From assembly GCA_024653225.1 (NCBI GenBank), contig JANLGA010000030.1, positions 1-21,073 of the forward strand: a stretch of DNA of 21,073 nt. Direction: 5' to 3'. Below, in pieces: positions 1 through 6,814 of the stretch (its first letter is position 1; each line of letters opens with the position of its first letter). Origin of the DNA: Bacillota bacterium. Its GTDB lineage: Bacteria; Bacillota; Sulfobacillia; JABLXB01. The notes beneath the pieces were generated by a model, which saw only the letters and a program-made list of their open reading frames with translations, was not told where the DNA came from and made no database searches. Made by a program: the position numbers and the translations under genes.

Positions 1-258
1 GCCCGTTCGATCCAGGATGGCGCCCCGTTTCGCGGCTACAGGGATGTCCCTCATTCGCACTTCCAGGGCCTTGCGCTGCAGCTCCTCTCCCCAGACAAAC
101 TGGATGTACGCCACGCGGCCGAGCAGAGCGCTGAGGGCCATTGACGCGAGGACGAACAGAAAGACTACTCTTTTCCTGAGGCTGACACCCGCAGAACCCG
201 GCAACGAAGGAGAACCTCCCCGGCAGGCCGTCCTGCGAACGTCGGAGCTTCCGTACAT
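1..258 (-). CDS. ftsI: Penicillin-binding protein (FtsI/SpoVD type), N-terminal part, cut by the window edge
   Basis: This is the 5' end of a class B penicillin-binding protein, the transpeptidase that cross-links septal peptidoglycan. Only 86 residues are inside the window. A basic cytoplasmic tail is followed by one membrane anchor at about residues 30-47, then the YIQFVWGEEL segment and the motif AAKRGAILDRTG, which is typical of the PBP dimer domain just after the anchor. The gene lies 8 bp after ftsL, as in a normal mraZ-rsmH-ftsL-ftsI order. The ATG at 258 has no good ribosome site. An in-frame TTG at 204 has GGGGAGG ten bases upstream and may be the true start, which would shorten the tail by 18 residues. 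The catalytic domain is outside the window, so FtsI (division) and SpoVD (spore cortex) cannot be told apart. Confidence 0.85.
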   Translation of the reverse strand, partial: MYGSSDVRRTACRGGSPSLPGSAGVSLRKRVVFLFVLASMALSALLGRVAYIQFVWGEELQRKALEVRMRDIPVAAKRGAILDRTG

Positions 259-266
259 CTGTCAGA

Positions 267-752
267 TCATCGTGCCGGCTTGGCCTGCGCGGTCCTGGCG
301 CCCGTCGCTATTCGGGCGAACAGGCCCCACACTGAGAACGGCTCCTCCCGCGCCGCCGATTGACTGGAAGCCTCCGCCCTCTGGGCCGCCGCCGCCTGCC
401 ATTCGTGGTCCAGGCGCGCCACGCGAATCTCCTCCGGCGGGCCCATGTTCAGCCTGGTCTTCGCGGCCTCCTGAATCTTGGCAAGCGACTGGAGTCTCAC
501 TACCTCGATCTCGAGGGCTTGATTCTCGCTCTCAAGGGCCTGGAGTTGGGCTTTCAGCGCGCCGATCCTGTAGCCGGACTCGACGACTTCCGCGGCCCTG
601 GACGTCAATCCGACTCCCACCGATATTATGCACGCGGCGACCGCGAGGCACAGGATCTGCCTCCCGTCGGACCCGCGTCTGCGCCTCGCCCCTCGCCCGG
701 GACGCAACCCGTTCCTTTCATTATCCTGCCGCCCGAACTTGGCTACGAGCAT
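267..752 (-). CDS. ftsL: FtsL-like cell division protein
   Basis: This is a small bitopic membrane protein of the divisome that would pair with DivIC/FtsB at the septum. The 161 residues show a long basic cytoplasmic tail (about 1-31, rich in Arg), one membrane segment (about 32-50) and a coiled coil at about 60-92 with heptad-like Leu/Val spacing. After the coiled coil comes AAKTRLNMGPPEEIRV, matching the 'LGM..P' signature where FtsL and septum-formation-initiator proteins end the coil. An Ala/Glu-rich tail follows. FtsL is poorly conserved in sequence, so the call rests on topology, that motif and the position between rsmH and a class B PBP. The ATG at 752 follows a G-rich stretch (GGGGGAAG) and lies 21 bp after the rsmH stop. 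Confidence 0.85.
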   Translation of the reverse strand: MLVAKFGRQDNERNGLRPGRGARRRRGSDGRQILCLAVAACIISVGVGLTSRAAEVVESGYRIGALKAQLQALESENQALEIEVVRLQSLAKIQEAAKTRLNMGPPEEIRVARLDHEWQAAAAQRAEASSQSAAREEPFSVWGLFARIATGARTAQAKPAR

Positions 753-773
753 CCTATTCTTCCCCCACGCGGC

Positions 774-1673
774 CTAGAACCCATCCGGGACCTCGACGGC
801 CCGCAGTCTCGCGCTGCGGGACCTCGGATTGCGCCTCACCTCCGCCGCGCTCGGTCTCACCGGCTTCTTGGTGAGCAATCTCGCGGCGGGCAAGCCGCTT
901 TCGCTCCCCGCGGCCATTGCCGCGAACGTCCTCTTCACGATCCTGTCCTCCAGCGAGTGGAACGAGATCGCGCACACCCGGCCCCCCGGCCGCGTTATTC
1001 TGACCGCGTCCAGCAGGGCTCCGCCGATGACATCGAGCTCGCGGTTGGTCGCGATTCGGAGCGCCTGAAACGTGCGCCTCGCCGGATGACCTCCCCTGCG
1101 GCGGGCCGCGGCTGGCACCGCCGCCTTGATCACGTTCACGAGCTGCGTCGTGGTCCGAATGGGCTTGACTTTCCGCTCCTCTCCTATGAAACGGGCTATC
1201 CTGTCGGCCCAGGGCTCCTCCCCGTATCGCCTGATTATCTTGGCTAATTCGCGGACCTCCAGGCTGTTCACGAGGTCCGCCGCCGTGATCGGGTCGTCCG
1301 GGTCCATCCTCATGTCCAGGAAGGAATCGGCGGAATACGAGAATCCCCTTTCGGGGTCATCCAGCTGGATTGACGACACCCCGAAGTCGAACAGGACCCC
1401 GTCCACCGCCGCGTCCACGATCTCCCGCAACCGCCCGAAGTTCGACCTCACGGGCCTGAACCTCGGTCCGAATTCCCTGAGGCGCTCCTCGGCAACCCTC
1501 AACGCGGCCGGGTCCCTGTCTATCCCCGTGACCACGCCGTCTGGAGAGCTCAGCCGAAGGATCTCGGCCGCGTGTCCGCCCGCGCCCACCGTGCAGTCCA
1601 CGTACACCCCGCCCGGTCGCGGTCTCAGGAACTCAATCACCTCGGCCAATAGCACGGGAACGTGCTCGCTCAC
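774..1673 (-). CDS. rsmH: 16S rRNA (cytosine(1402)-N(4))-methyltransferase RsmH (MraW)
   Basis: This enzyme uses S-adenosylmethionine to methylate N4 of C1402 in the ribosomal P site. The 299 residues are close to the family length of about 310. The start HVPVLLAEVIEFL (residues 4-16) is the family signature. The SAM-binding loop DCTVGAGGH is at 26-34, and FDFGVSSIQLDDPERGFSY and the acidic DMRMDP segment follow. The C-terminal part has RPGGRVCAISFHSLEDRIVK, also diagnostic. The GTG at 1673 is two bases after the mraZ stop, so the genes are probably translationally coupled. ftsL follows. This is the standard second gene of the dcw cluster and I see nothing broken in it. Confidence 0.97.
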   Translation of the reverse strand: MSEHVPVLLAEVIEFLRPRPGGVYVDCTVGAGGHAAEILRLSSPDGVVTGIDRDPAALRVAEERLREFGPRFRPVRSNFGRLREIVDAAVDGVLFDFGVSSIQLDDPERGFSYSADSFLDMRMDPDDPITAADLVNSLEVRELAKIIRRYGEEPWADRIARFIGEERKVKPIRTTTQLVNVIKAAVPAAARRRGGHPARRTFQALRIATNRELDVIGGALLDAVRITRPGGRVCAISFHSLEDRIVKRTFAAMAAGSESGLPAARLLTKKPVRPSAAEVRRNPRSRSARLRAVEVPDGF

Positions 1674-1675
1674 CG

Positions 1676-2101
1676 TCAGATGCCGACCAGGTTTTCGGCG
1701 AATTCCTCGTACTTCTCAGCGGCCTTCGCCATATACGCATCCCATTCGGCTTGACTCCAGATCTCCACTCTGTTCGAAACGCCTATTATGACGACGTCCT
1801 TCTCTATCCTCGCGTATTCCCTCAACGGCGCCGGGATCACGAACCGTCCCTGTCGGTCTATCTCGCACTCGGAAGCCCCGGCGAGGAACAACCTCGTGAA
1901 GGCGCGCGCCTCGGCCCGCGTGAAAGGAAGCGTCTTGAGTTTCTCCTCAAGGGTCTCCCATTCGGAAAGGGTGTATACGAACAGGCAGGTGTCCAGCCCC
2001 CGTGTGGCAACGAACCTGTCTCTCAGGCCGTCGCGAAACTTCGAGGGCATGATTAGTCTCCCTTTTTCGTCCATTGTATGGCGGAACTCGCCGATGAACA
2101 C
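1676..2101 (-). CDS. mraZ: Transcriptional regulator MraZ
   Basis: MraZ is a DNA-binding regulator of the AbrB/swapped-hairpin fold that controls its own dcw operon. The protein carries the two family repeats, each with a DxxxR-type motif: DEKGR near the N terminus and DRQGR in the second half, followed by FVIPAPLREYA. I place the start at the GTG at 2101 (giving M-FIGEFRHTMDEKGR, 141 aa), because family members begin in this way and are about 143 aa long. A G-rich ribosome site (GGGGG) lies nine bases upstream. A longer reading from a GTG at 2146 would add 15 Gly/Arg-rich residues and would start inside the MraZ operator repeats, so I think it is wrong. Only two bases separate it from rsmH. 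Confidence 0.95.
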   Translation of the reverse strand: MFIGEFRHTMDEKGRLIMPSKFRDGLRDRFVATRGLDTCLFVYTLSEWETLEEKLKTLPFTRAEARAFTRLFLAGASECEIDRQGRFVIPAPLREYARIEKDVVIIGVSNRVEIWSQAEWDAYMAKAAEKYEEFAENLVGI

Positions 2102-2142
2102 CGCCCGTTTCCCCCGCCCCGGCCTTCGGCCTCGGCCAATCT

Positions 2143-2168
2143 CCACTTTCCTCCACTTTGATCCACTT
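2143..2168 (-). promoter_or_regulatory. MraZ operator: three AAGTGG repeats with 10-bp period
   Basis: On the minus strand the hexamer AAGTGG occurs three times at exactly 10-base intervals: 2168-2163, 2158-2153 and 2148-2143. MraZ is known to bind short direct repeats of about one helical turn (TGGGN in Escherichia coli, AAAGTG-type in Mollicutes) just upstream of its own gene. The position 42 to 67 bases before the mraZ GTG, downstream of a possible -10 box, fits autorepression. Assigning these repeats to MraZ is inference from spacing, sequence and place. Confidence 0.8.
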
Positions 2169-2180
2169 GCCGCCTAACTT

Positions 2181-2186
2181 ATTCTA
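2181..2186 (-). promoter_or_regulatory. Possible -10 box of the mraZ/dcw promoter
   Basis: TAGAAT matches the sigma-A -10 consensus at five of six bases and lies 13 bases before the first MraZ repeat. Transcription from it would begin near 2174, so the repeats would sit just after the start site. I do not see a convincing -35 hexamer at the right distance, so this is weak. Confidence 0.35.
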
Positions 2187-2261
2187 CCTTGCTCCCCAAA
2201 TTCCTCCTCGGGCGGAAATAAAAAGAGGGAGACCCACTCGGACTTAAGGGAAAGGTTGGGG

Positions 2262-2485
2262 TCAGGCCCCGATGAGGACGTAGCGCCGCAGGATCTCCGC
2301 CGCCCCGCTCGACTCGGGATCTCCGCAGACCGCGTGGGCGGCCCGCGCCGCCGCCTGGTCCGCATTACGCATGGCCACGGCCATGCCGGCATAGCGGAAC
2401 ATGCTCACGTTTTCGAGGCCCGTTATGGAGTGGGCGGAGTCCAACAAGTACCGTCCAGGTCGAGGGCGACGAGGTCGTAACGCAC
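2262..2485 (-). pseudogene. Remnant of a Cof-type (HAD IIB) phosphatase, internally deleted and frameshifted
   Basis: One base after the ptsI stop, a GTG opens the reading YDLVALDLDGT, the HAD motif I with both catalytic aspartates. After GAC GGT AC the frame is lost by one base. In the next frame it continues LLDSAHSIT, as a Cof-family N terminus should. It then jumps directly to GLENVSMFRYAGMAVAMRNA, which corresponds to the motif IV region (normally GDxxND..MF..AG..VAM.NA). The last part, ending at EILRRYVLIGA and TGA, is the normal C-terminal end. Some 180-200 residues carrying motifs II, III and the cap domain are missing, and the motif IV aspartates are gone. Intact relatives are about 260-280 aa. 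It cannot be an active phosphatase. An assembly error could explain the single base, but less easily the large deletion. Confidence 0.85.
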
Positions 2486-2486
2486 G

Positions 2487-4196
2487 TCAGGTCTTGCGGA
2501 CATCTAGGGAAGCGAGGTACCCCCTTATCTCACCGGACGTGTTCATGGACATCACCCTGTCCGCGACCCGTCGCGCCCCTTCGGCCGTCATGCCCCGCAC
2601 GTTCTCCTTGACCTTGGGTATCAGCGGCATGCTGACGCTCAGCTCGGTCAACCCGAGGCCGACCAGGAGCACCGTTGCGAGCGGGTCGCCCGCCAGTTCG
2701 CCGCACATCCCCGCCCATATGCCGTTCGCCCTGGCGCCGTCGGCCACAGCCGCTATCAGTCTCACCACGGACGGGTGCAGTGCGTCGTACAGCCCTGCGA
2801 CCTTCTCGTTGGTCCTGTCAACCGCCATCGTGTACTGCGTCAAGTCGTTCGTCCCGATGCTGAAGAAATCCACCTCGGCGCCGATGGACTTCGCCATCAG
2901 GGCCGCGGACGGAATCTCGACCATTATGCCGATCTCCACCTTCGGGTCGTACGGAACCCGCTCCCGGTCGAGTTCCCGCACCACGTCTTCGACCACTCGC
3001 CTTGCGGATCTCACCTCTTCGATCGTTGCCACCATTGGAAACATGATTTTCGCCTTGCCGTGCACGCTCGCGCGATAGATCGCACGCAACTGGGTCCTGA
3101 GCATGTCCGGTCGGTCGAGACACATCCGCAGGGCGCGCCAGCCGAGGAACGGGTTCATCTCCTTGGGCATGTCGAGATACGGAATGTCCTTGTCCCCGCC
3201 GATGTCGAGCGTCCTTATGATGACCGGTCTCCCCTGCATCCCGGAGAGAACCTCTGCGTAAGCGTTGAACTGTTCTTCCTCGGACGGCAACGCGTCTCTC
3301 TTCATGAAGAGGAATTCCGTCCTGAAGAGACCAACGCCCTCGGCCCCGTTCCTGAGCGCCACCGGCACGTCCGACGGGAAACCGATATTGGCTGCCACTT
3401 CTACACGGACCCCGTCCCTGGTGGTAGCCGGAAGGAACTTCGTCTTCGCGAGCCGGTGTCTCTCTTCCTCCTGATTTCGCATCGCCTCGAGGTACCGCTC
3501 CATCGCCTGGGGCGCCGGCGCGATCTCGACGGTCCCCGCCGTACCGTCTATCGCCACCGTGACGCCCGGCACGACGCTCGACGACACGGGGGCGGCACCC
3601 ACCACCGCCGGTATGCCCCTCGCCCGCGCGAGGATCGCCGTGTGACAGGTTGCGCTCCCCTTGTCAATGGCTATCCCAAGCACGAGATCTTGTCTCAGCG
3701 CTGCGGTCTCCGACGGGGTGAGATCCCGCGCTATCACCACCGCGGGTTCATCGAGCTCGGGGGCGCCGCCGCCCGTCCCCGTGATCAGTCGAACCAGCCG
3801 CTTCCCGACGTCCCTGACGTCCGCGGCGCGCTCCTTGATATAAGGATCGTCCACCTGTTCGAGGACCTTCGCGTACCTTTCGCTCGCCTCGTGGACTGCC
3901 CAATCGGCGGTGACCAGGTCGTTTCGGACGGCCGACTCGACGGCTTCCATCAGGCCGGGGTCCTCCAGCATCATGAGTTGCGCCCCCAGGATATCCGCGG
4001 CCTCCTTGGAAGCGCTGGATGCCCGGAGCGCCTCGATTTCCTCGGCGGCCTTGGCGACCGCCGCCTTCAGGCGTTCAATCTGTCCCTGCACGTCTCCCAC
4101 ACCGATGTTCCGTCTCTGCGCCCGCACGTCTTCCCGCCCGACCACGTACGCCGGTCCCACCGCCACCCCGGGGGAAGCTGCGATCCCTCTTATCAT
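2487..4196 (-). CDS. ptsI: PTS enzyme I, phosphoenolpyruvate-protein phosphotransferase
   Basis: Enzyme I takes phosphate from phosphoenolpyruvate onto a histidine and passes it to HPr, in the cytosol. The protein begins MIRGIAASPGVAVGPAYVV, the usual N terminus. The active histidine is H185 in GSATCHTAILARARGIPAVVG. The C-terminal PEP-binding barrel shows GLFRTEFLFM, RTLDIGGDKD, MVEIPSA, FFSIGTNDLTQY and WAGMCGELAGD with the catalytic cysteine near residue 500. From the ATG at 4196 (GAGAGGTGG just upstream) the length is 569 aa, normal for the family. A longer in-frame reading from 4244 would overlap ptsH and lacks homology. It follows ptsH by 19 bp and is clearly in one operon with it. No sugar-specific enzyme II is in the window. 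Confidence 0.96.
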   Translation of the reverse strand: MIRGIAASPGVAVGPAYVVGREDVRAQRRNIGVGDVQGQIERLKAAVAKAAEEIEALRASSASKEAADILGAQLMMLEDPGLMEAVESAVRNDLVTADWAVHEASERYAKVLEQVDDPYIKERAADVRDVGKRLVRLITGTGGGAPELDEPAVVIARDLTPSETAALRQDLVLGIAIDKGSATCHTAILARARGIPAVVGAAPVSSSVVPGVTVAIDGTAGTVEIAPAPQAMERYLEAMRNQEEERHRLAKTKFLPATTRDGVRVEVAANIGFPSDVPVALRNGAEGVGLFRTEFLFMKRDALPSEEEQFNAYAEVLSGMQGRPVIIRTLDIGGDKDIPYLDMPKEMNPFLGWRALRMCLDRPDMLRTQLRAIYRASVHGKAKIMFPMVATIEEVRSARRVVEDVVRELDRERVPYDPKVEIGIMVEIPSAALMAKSIGAEVDFFSIGTNDLTQYTMAVDRTNEKVAGLYDALHPSVVRLIAAVADGARANGIWAGMCGELAGDPLATVLLVGLGLTELSVSMPLIPKVKENVRGMTAEGARRVADRVMSMNTSGEIRGYLASLDVRKT

Positions 4197-4215
4197 GCGT
4201 GCCACCTCTCGTTCC

Positions 4216-4476
4216 TCACTCGAGCCTGGTCGTGACCATCTCAACCAGGCACTTCAATGCCTCTTCCTCGTCCTCTCCCCGGGCTTCTATGAGCAGCTCG
4301 CAGTCTTTCCCCGCTCCGAGCGTGAGTACCTCCAGGATGCTCTTCGCGTTGGCTTTCCTCCCGTTGGCGGACACGGTAATAGTTGACTTGAAGGAGCTCG
4401 CGAGTTTCACGAAGAGCGATGCCGGTCTCGCATGAAGCCCCGTCTCGTGGATGATCTTTGCCGTGGCTGTTGCCAC
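4216..4476 (-). CDS. ptsH: Phosphocarrier protein HPr
   Basis: HPr carries phosphate from enzyme I to sugar permeases and, in Gram-positive bacteria, is also a regulator phosphorylated on serine by HPr kinase. Starting at the GTG at 4476, with GGGAGG eight bases upstream, the 86-residue protein places the catalytic histidine exactly at position 15 (TGLHARPAS) and the regulatory serine exactly at position 46 (NAKSILEVLTLG). This agreement with family numbering fixes the start and rules out a longer reading from 4512. Having both sites suggests real HPr rather than Crh, which lacks His15. It is followed by ptsI. I found no convincing promoter in the 123 bp between the upstream terminator and the start codon. 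Confidence 0.95.
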   Translation of the reverse strand: MATATAKIIHETGLHARPASLFVKLASSFKSTITVSANGRKANAKSILEVLTLGAGKDCELLIEARGEDEEEALKCLVEMVTTRLE

Positions 4477-4599
4477 CCCTCGCACCTCCCGACCTCGTAC
4501 GTTCGTTCCCACGAATGCCCTGCACCAATGTTGAAGAGTTGTTCGCCTCTCACTCGATAAATCCTGTCTGAAGAGCGGGCCGATATTTCCCGTGGCATG

Positions 4600-4628
4600 A
4601 AAAACGGGGGCGGTTCCGGCCCACCCCC
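4600..4628 (-). terminator. Intrinsic terminator after the kor-gdh operon
   Basis: On the minus strand, GGGGGTGG and CCGCCCCC can pair as an eight-base stem (one G-T pair) around a seven-base loop, GCCGGAA. GTTTTTC follows at once. It lies 22 bases after the zinc-ribbon stop codon and separates that operon from ptsHI. Confidence 0.88.
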
Positions 4629-4649
4629 GGCACGCGAATCCCTCGTTGC

Positions 4650-4829
4650 CTAAGTCCCCGCCGGCGCGTCCCCACCGGCGCCGGAAGGCAGCTCCCGCGA
4701 CATGACCTCGCTACCGCACGCAGGGCAGAGCGCCGATCCTCCCTCGACACCAGATGCCGTGATGCGCAGGGTCCCCTGCATCCCGCAACCCGGGCACAGA
4801 TAGACGACCGTCCCTCCGGTCGGGTCCAA
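4650..4829 (-). CDS. Small zinc-ribbon protein of unknown function (59 aa)
   Basis: This short gene begins at a TTG with a strong ribosome site, GGGAGGG, eight bases before it, and ends at TAG. The product has two CxxC knuckles: YLCPGCGMQG (cysteines 12 and 15) and ALCPACGSEV (cysteines 35 and 38), 19 residues apart. That is a classic four-cysteine zinc ribbon or rubredoxin-like fold. The tail is Gly/Ala/Pro-rich and probably disordered. It is the last gene before a terminator and lies 134 bp after glutamate dehydrogenase, so it is probably the end of the gntR-kor-gdh transcript. I do not recognise the family. A role in metal or redox handling, or a regulatory partner of the operon, is only a guess. 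The start codon and its small size make it easy to overlook. Confidence 0.75.
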   Translation of the reverse strand: MDPTGGTVVYLCPGCGMQGTLRITASGVEGGSALCPACGSEVMSRELPSGAGGDAPAGT

Positions 4830-4895
4830 TCAGTTCGCCCTCCCTAGTGGTCATACTTCGCTCGGGCCTCCGTACATAGTATTCTCTGGCACCGA

Positions 4896-4948
4896 GGGGT
4901 TTCCCCCGCGACAGACGCGGCCCCCCCGAAACACCCGGAAGGGCCGCG
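4896..4948 (-). other. Intercistronic stem-loops after glutamate dehydrogenase, no T-tract
   Basis: Starting 15 bases after the gdh stop, the minus strand can form an eight-pair stem (4948-4941 with 4923-4916, CGCGGCCC/GGGCCGCG) around a 17-base loop. A second short hairpin, GGGG-AAA-CCCC, lies at 4906-4896. Neither is followed by a run of T, so this is not a clear intrinsic terminator. It may be an RNA-stabilising or partial termination structure between gdh and the zinc-ribbon gene. Confidence 0.5.
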
Positions 4949-4963
4949 CGGCCGGCGCGCAGA

Positions 4964-6214
4964 TCAGATCCAGCCCCTGACCCGCATGGCCTGGGCCACC
5001 CTGTTCACCGCGTTCATGTACGCGGCGTCCCTCATGGAAACCCCCTTGCGTTCATGTAGATCGTATATGGCCTCGAACGCCTGTACCATCATCCGCTCGA
5101 GCCTGGAGTTCACTTCCTCCTCTGTCCAATAGAAGTTCATCAGGTTCTGGACCCACTCGAAGTACGACACGGTCACCCCGCCGGCGCTCGCCAGGATATC
5201 GGGGAGCACCAGCACTCCCTTCTTGTAGAGCACCTCGTCGGCCTCGGGAGTCGTCGGGCCGTTCGCGGCTTCGCCGATTATCCTCGCCTTCACTCCGGAG
5301 ACGTTCTTGCTCGTTATCTGGTTCTCCAGGGCGGCCGGGATGAGTATGTCGCACTCGAGGCTGAGGAGCTCATCGTTGGACATGTCCCTTGACCCCGGGA
5401 ATCCCTTCACGGAGCCGGTCTTCGATTTGTGCTCGGCGAGTTCCCTGGCGTCCATCCCCTTCGGGTTGAACGCCGCGCCCTTCGAATCGTTCGCCGCAAT
5501 GACCTTCGCCCCGAGGTCCTGTATGAGCTGGGCCGCGAACGAGCCGGCGTTCCCGAAGCCCTGGACCACGACCGTGGCGCCCTTCATGTTGATCCCCAGT
5601 TTTCGCGCCGCTTCCCTGACGACGAACACGCACCCTCGGGCGGTGGCGGTGCCCCTGCCCGCCGACCCGCCGATGATCAACGGTTTGCCCGTGAGCACCC
5701 CGAAAGCATTGTACCCCTTGAGTCTTGAGAACTCGTCGGTCATCCAGGCCATGATCTGCGGGTTCGTGTAGACGTCCGGGGCCGGTATGTCTTTCTCGGG
5801 ACCCACTATGGGAGAGATGGCTTCCATGAAAGCCCTGCTCATCCTCTCTATCTCTCCCTGGGACATCTTCTTGACGTCGCACCTGATACCGCCCTTACCG
5901 CCGCCGTAGGGAAGGCCGAGCGTCGCGCACTTGAAAGTCATCCACATCGAGAGGGCTTTGACTTCGTCCGCGTATGACTCCGGGTGAAACCTCAATCCGC
6001 CCTTGCACGGGCCGAGAGCGTCGGTGTGTTGCGACCTCCAGCCCGTGAAGACTTGGATCGAACCGTCATCCATCCGAACGGGGAACGAAACCTCCAGGAA
6101 CCGCTTGGGCTGCTTCAGGATTTCGTACACGGCCGGTTCCAATCCGAGTGCCTTGCACGCCTCGGCAATCTGCCTCTGTGCGATCTCGAACGGGTTCAGG
6201 GTTCTCTCCGCCAT
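4964..6214 (-). CDS. gdhA: Glutamate dehydrogenase (Glu/Leu/Phe/Val dehydrogenase family)
   Basis: This enzyme interconverts glutamate and 2-oxoglutarate plus ammonia with NAD(P), in the cytosol. The 416 residues match the hexameric family. The substrate lysine lies in GPCKGGLRFHP (K71), the catalytic lysine in LPYGGGKGG (K107) and the catalytic aspartate in DIPAPDVYTNP (D147). The nucleotide-binding fold has VVVQGFGNAG at about 215-224. This is the short 'RocG/GudB-like' type. Cofactor choice cannot be read with confidence, although the AANDSKGAAFNP strand end resembles NAD-using forms. It follows korC by 36 bp with a G-rich ribosome site (AAGGGGGAG). The setting, directly after a 2-oxoacid:ferredoxin oxidoreductase, suggests glutamate oxidation feeding 2-oxoglutarate to that complex, although leucine/valine-type substrates remain possible. 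Confidence 0.95.
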   Translation of the reverse strand: MAERTLNPFEIAQRQIAEACKALGLEPAVYEILKQPKRFLEVSFPVRMDDGSIQVFTGWRSQHTDALGPCKGGLRFHPESYADEVKALSMWMTFKCATLGLPYGGGKGGIRCDVKKMSQGEIERMSRAFMEAISPIVGPEKDIPAPDVYTNPQIMAWMTDEFSRLKGYNAFGVLTGKPLIIGGSAGRGTATARGCVFVVREAARKLGINMKGATVVVQGFGNAGSFAAQLIQDLGAKVIAANDSKGAAFNPKGMDARELAEHKSKTGSVKGFPGSRDMSNDELLSLECDILIPAALENQITSKNVSGVKARIIGEAANGPTTPEADEVLYKKGVLVLPDILASAGGVTVSYFEWVQNLMNFYWTEEEVNSRLERMMVQAFEAIYDLHERKGVSMRDAAYMNAVNRVAQAMRVRGWI

Positions 6215-6250
6215 TCCTCGATACTCCCCCTTCTCGCTTTACCGCTTCCA

Positions 6251-6814
6251 CTAATGCGCATCGCCGCTTCCAGTCGCCGGGCGTCTTACCACCTCCATGC
6301 CGGCATTCAGCGCCCTCAGATTGACTTCCACCGTACCGGCTGGAACGCGGGCGGCAACGGCTTTCTCAATGGCGTCCTTCGAGACGACCCCGGTCGCCGC
6401 GACCAGGGCGCCCAGTGCTACGATGTTGGCGGCGATTGCCCTGCCGGTGGTGTTGACCGAAATGTCGGTGAGAGGGAGCTCAAACACCCTCGCCCCCTCG
6501 GGAGCCCGCGGGGTCACGTTCGAGGTATCGGCTATCAGGGTACCGCCGGGCCTCAGGTCCCCTATGTACTTGTCGTGGGCGAGCTGACTCATCACCAGAA
6601 GGATGTCGGGTCGGTTGACCTTGGGGTAGTCGATCTCGTCTTCGGATATGATTACCTCGGCCTTTGAAGCCCCGCCTCGTGACTCGGGGCCGTAGGATTG
6701 GGTCTGAACGGCGTTCGCCCCGTCGTAGACCGCGGCCGCCTCCGCGAGGATTATCCCCGCGAGTATCAGCCCTTGTCCGCCTTCGCCGGCCAGCCTGATC
6801 TCGGTCCGCTTCAT
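6251..6814 (-). CDS. korC: 2-oxoacid:ferredoxin oxidoreductase, gamma subunit
   Basis: This is the gamma subunit of a CoA-acylating 2-oxoacid:ferredoxin oxidoreductase. It is 187 aa, the usual size. It starts with RLAGEGGQGLILAGIILAEAA, the glycine-rich hallmark of the subunit, followed by QTQSYGPESRGGASKAEVIIS, which is also diagnostic. The ATG overlaps the korB stop by four bases (ATGA), so translation is coupled. With korA and korB it would form the three-subunit Kor type and convert a 2-oxoacid, CoA and oxidised ferredoxin into acyl-CoA, carbon dioxide and reduced ferredoxin. 2-Oxoglutarate is the favoured substrate because of the glutamate dehydrogenase next door, but branched-chain 2-oxoacids cannot be excluded by sequence reading alone. 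Confidence 0.93.
   Translation of the reverse strand: MKRTEIRLAGEGGQGLILAGIILAEAAAVYDGANAVQTQSYGPESRGGASKAEVIISEDEIDYPKVNRPDILLVMSQLAHDKYIGDLRPGGTLIADTSNVTPRAPEGARVFELPLTDISVNTTGRAIAANIVALGALVAATGVVSKDAIEKAVAARVPAGTVEVNLRALNAGMEVVRRPATGSGDAH

Noticed and set aside
2101..2146. Longer mraZ from the GTG at 2146
   Set aside because: It adds 15 Gly/Arg-rich residues not seen in the family, has a ribosome site only about three bases away, and begins within the third operator box.
2775..4235. Plus-strand open frame of 486 codons
   Set aside because: Antisense to ptsI throughout. Arg/His-rich with no recognisable domain.
4550..4750. Minus-strand 66-codon frame in the gdhA-ptsH interval
   Set aside because: It overlaps the zinc-ribbon gene in another frame and runs through the terminator hairpin. 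It has no motif and no ribosome site, while the zinc-ribbon frame has both.
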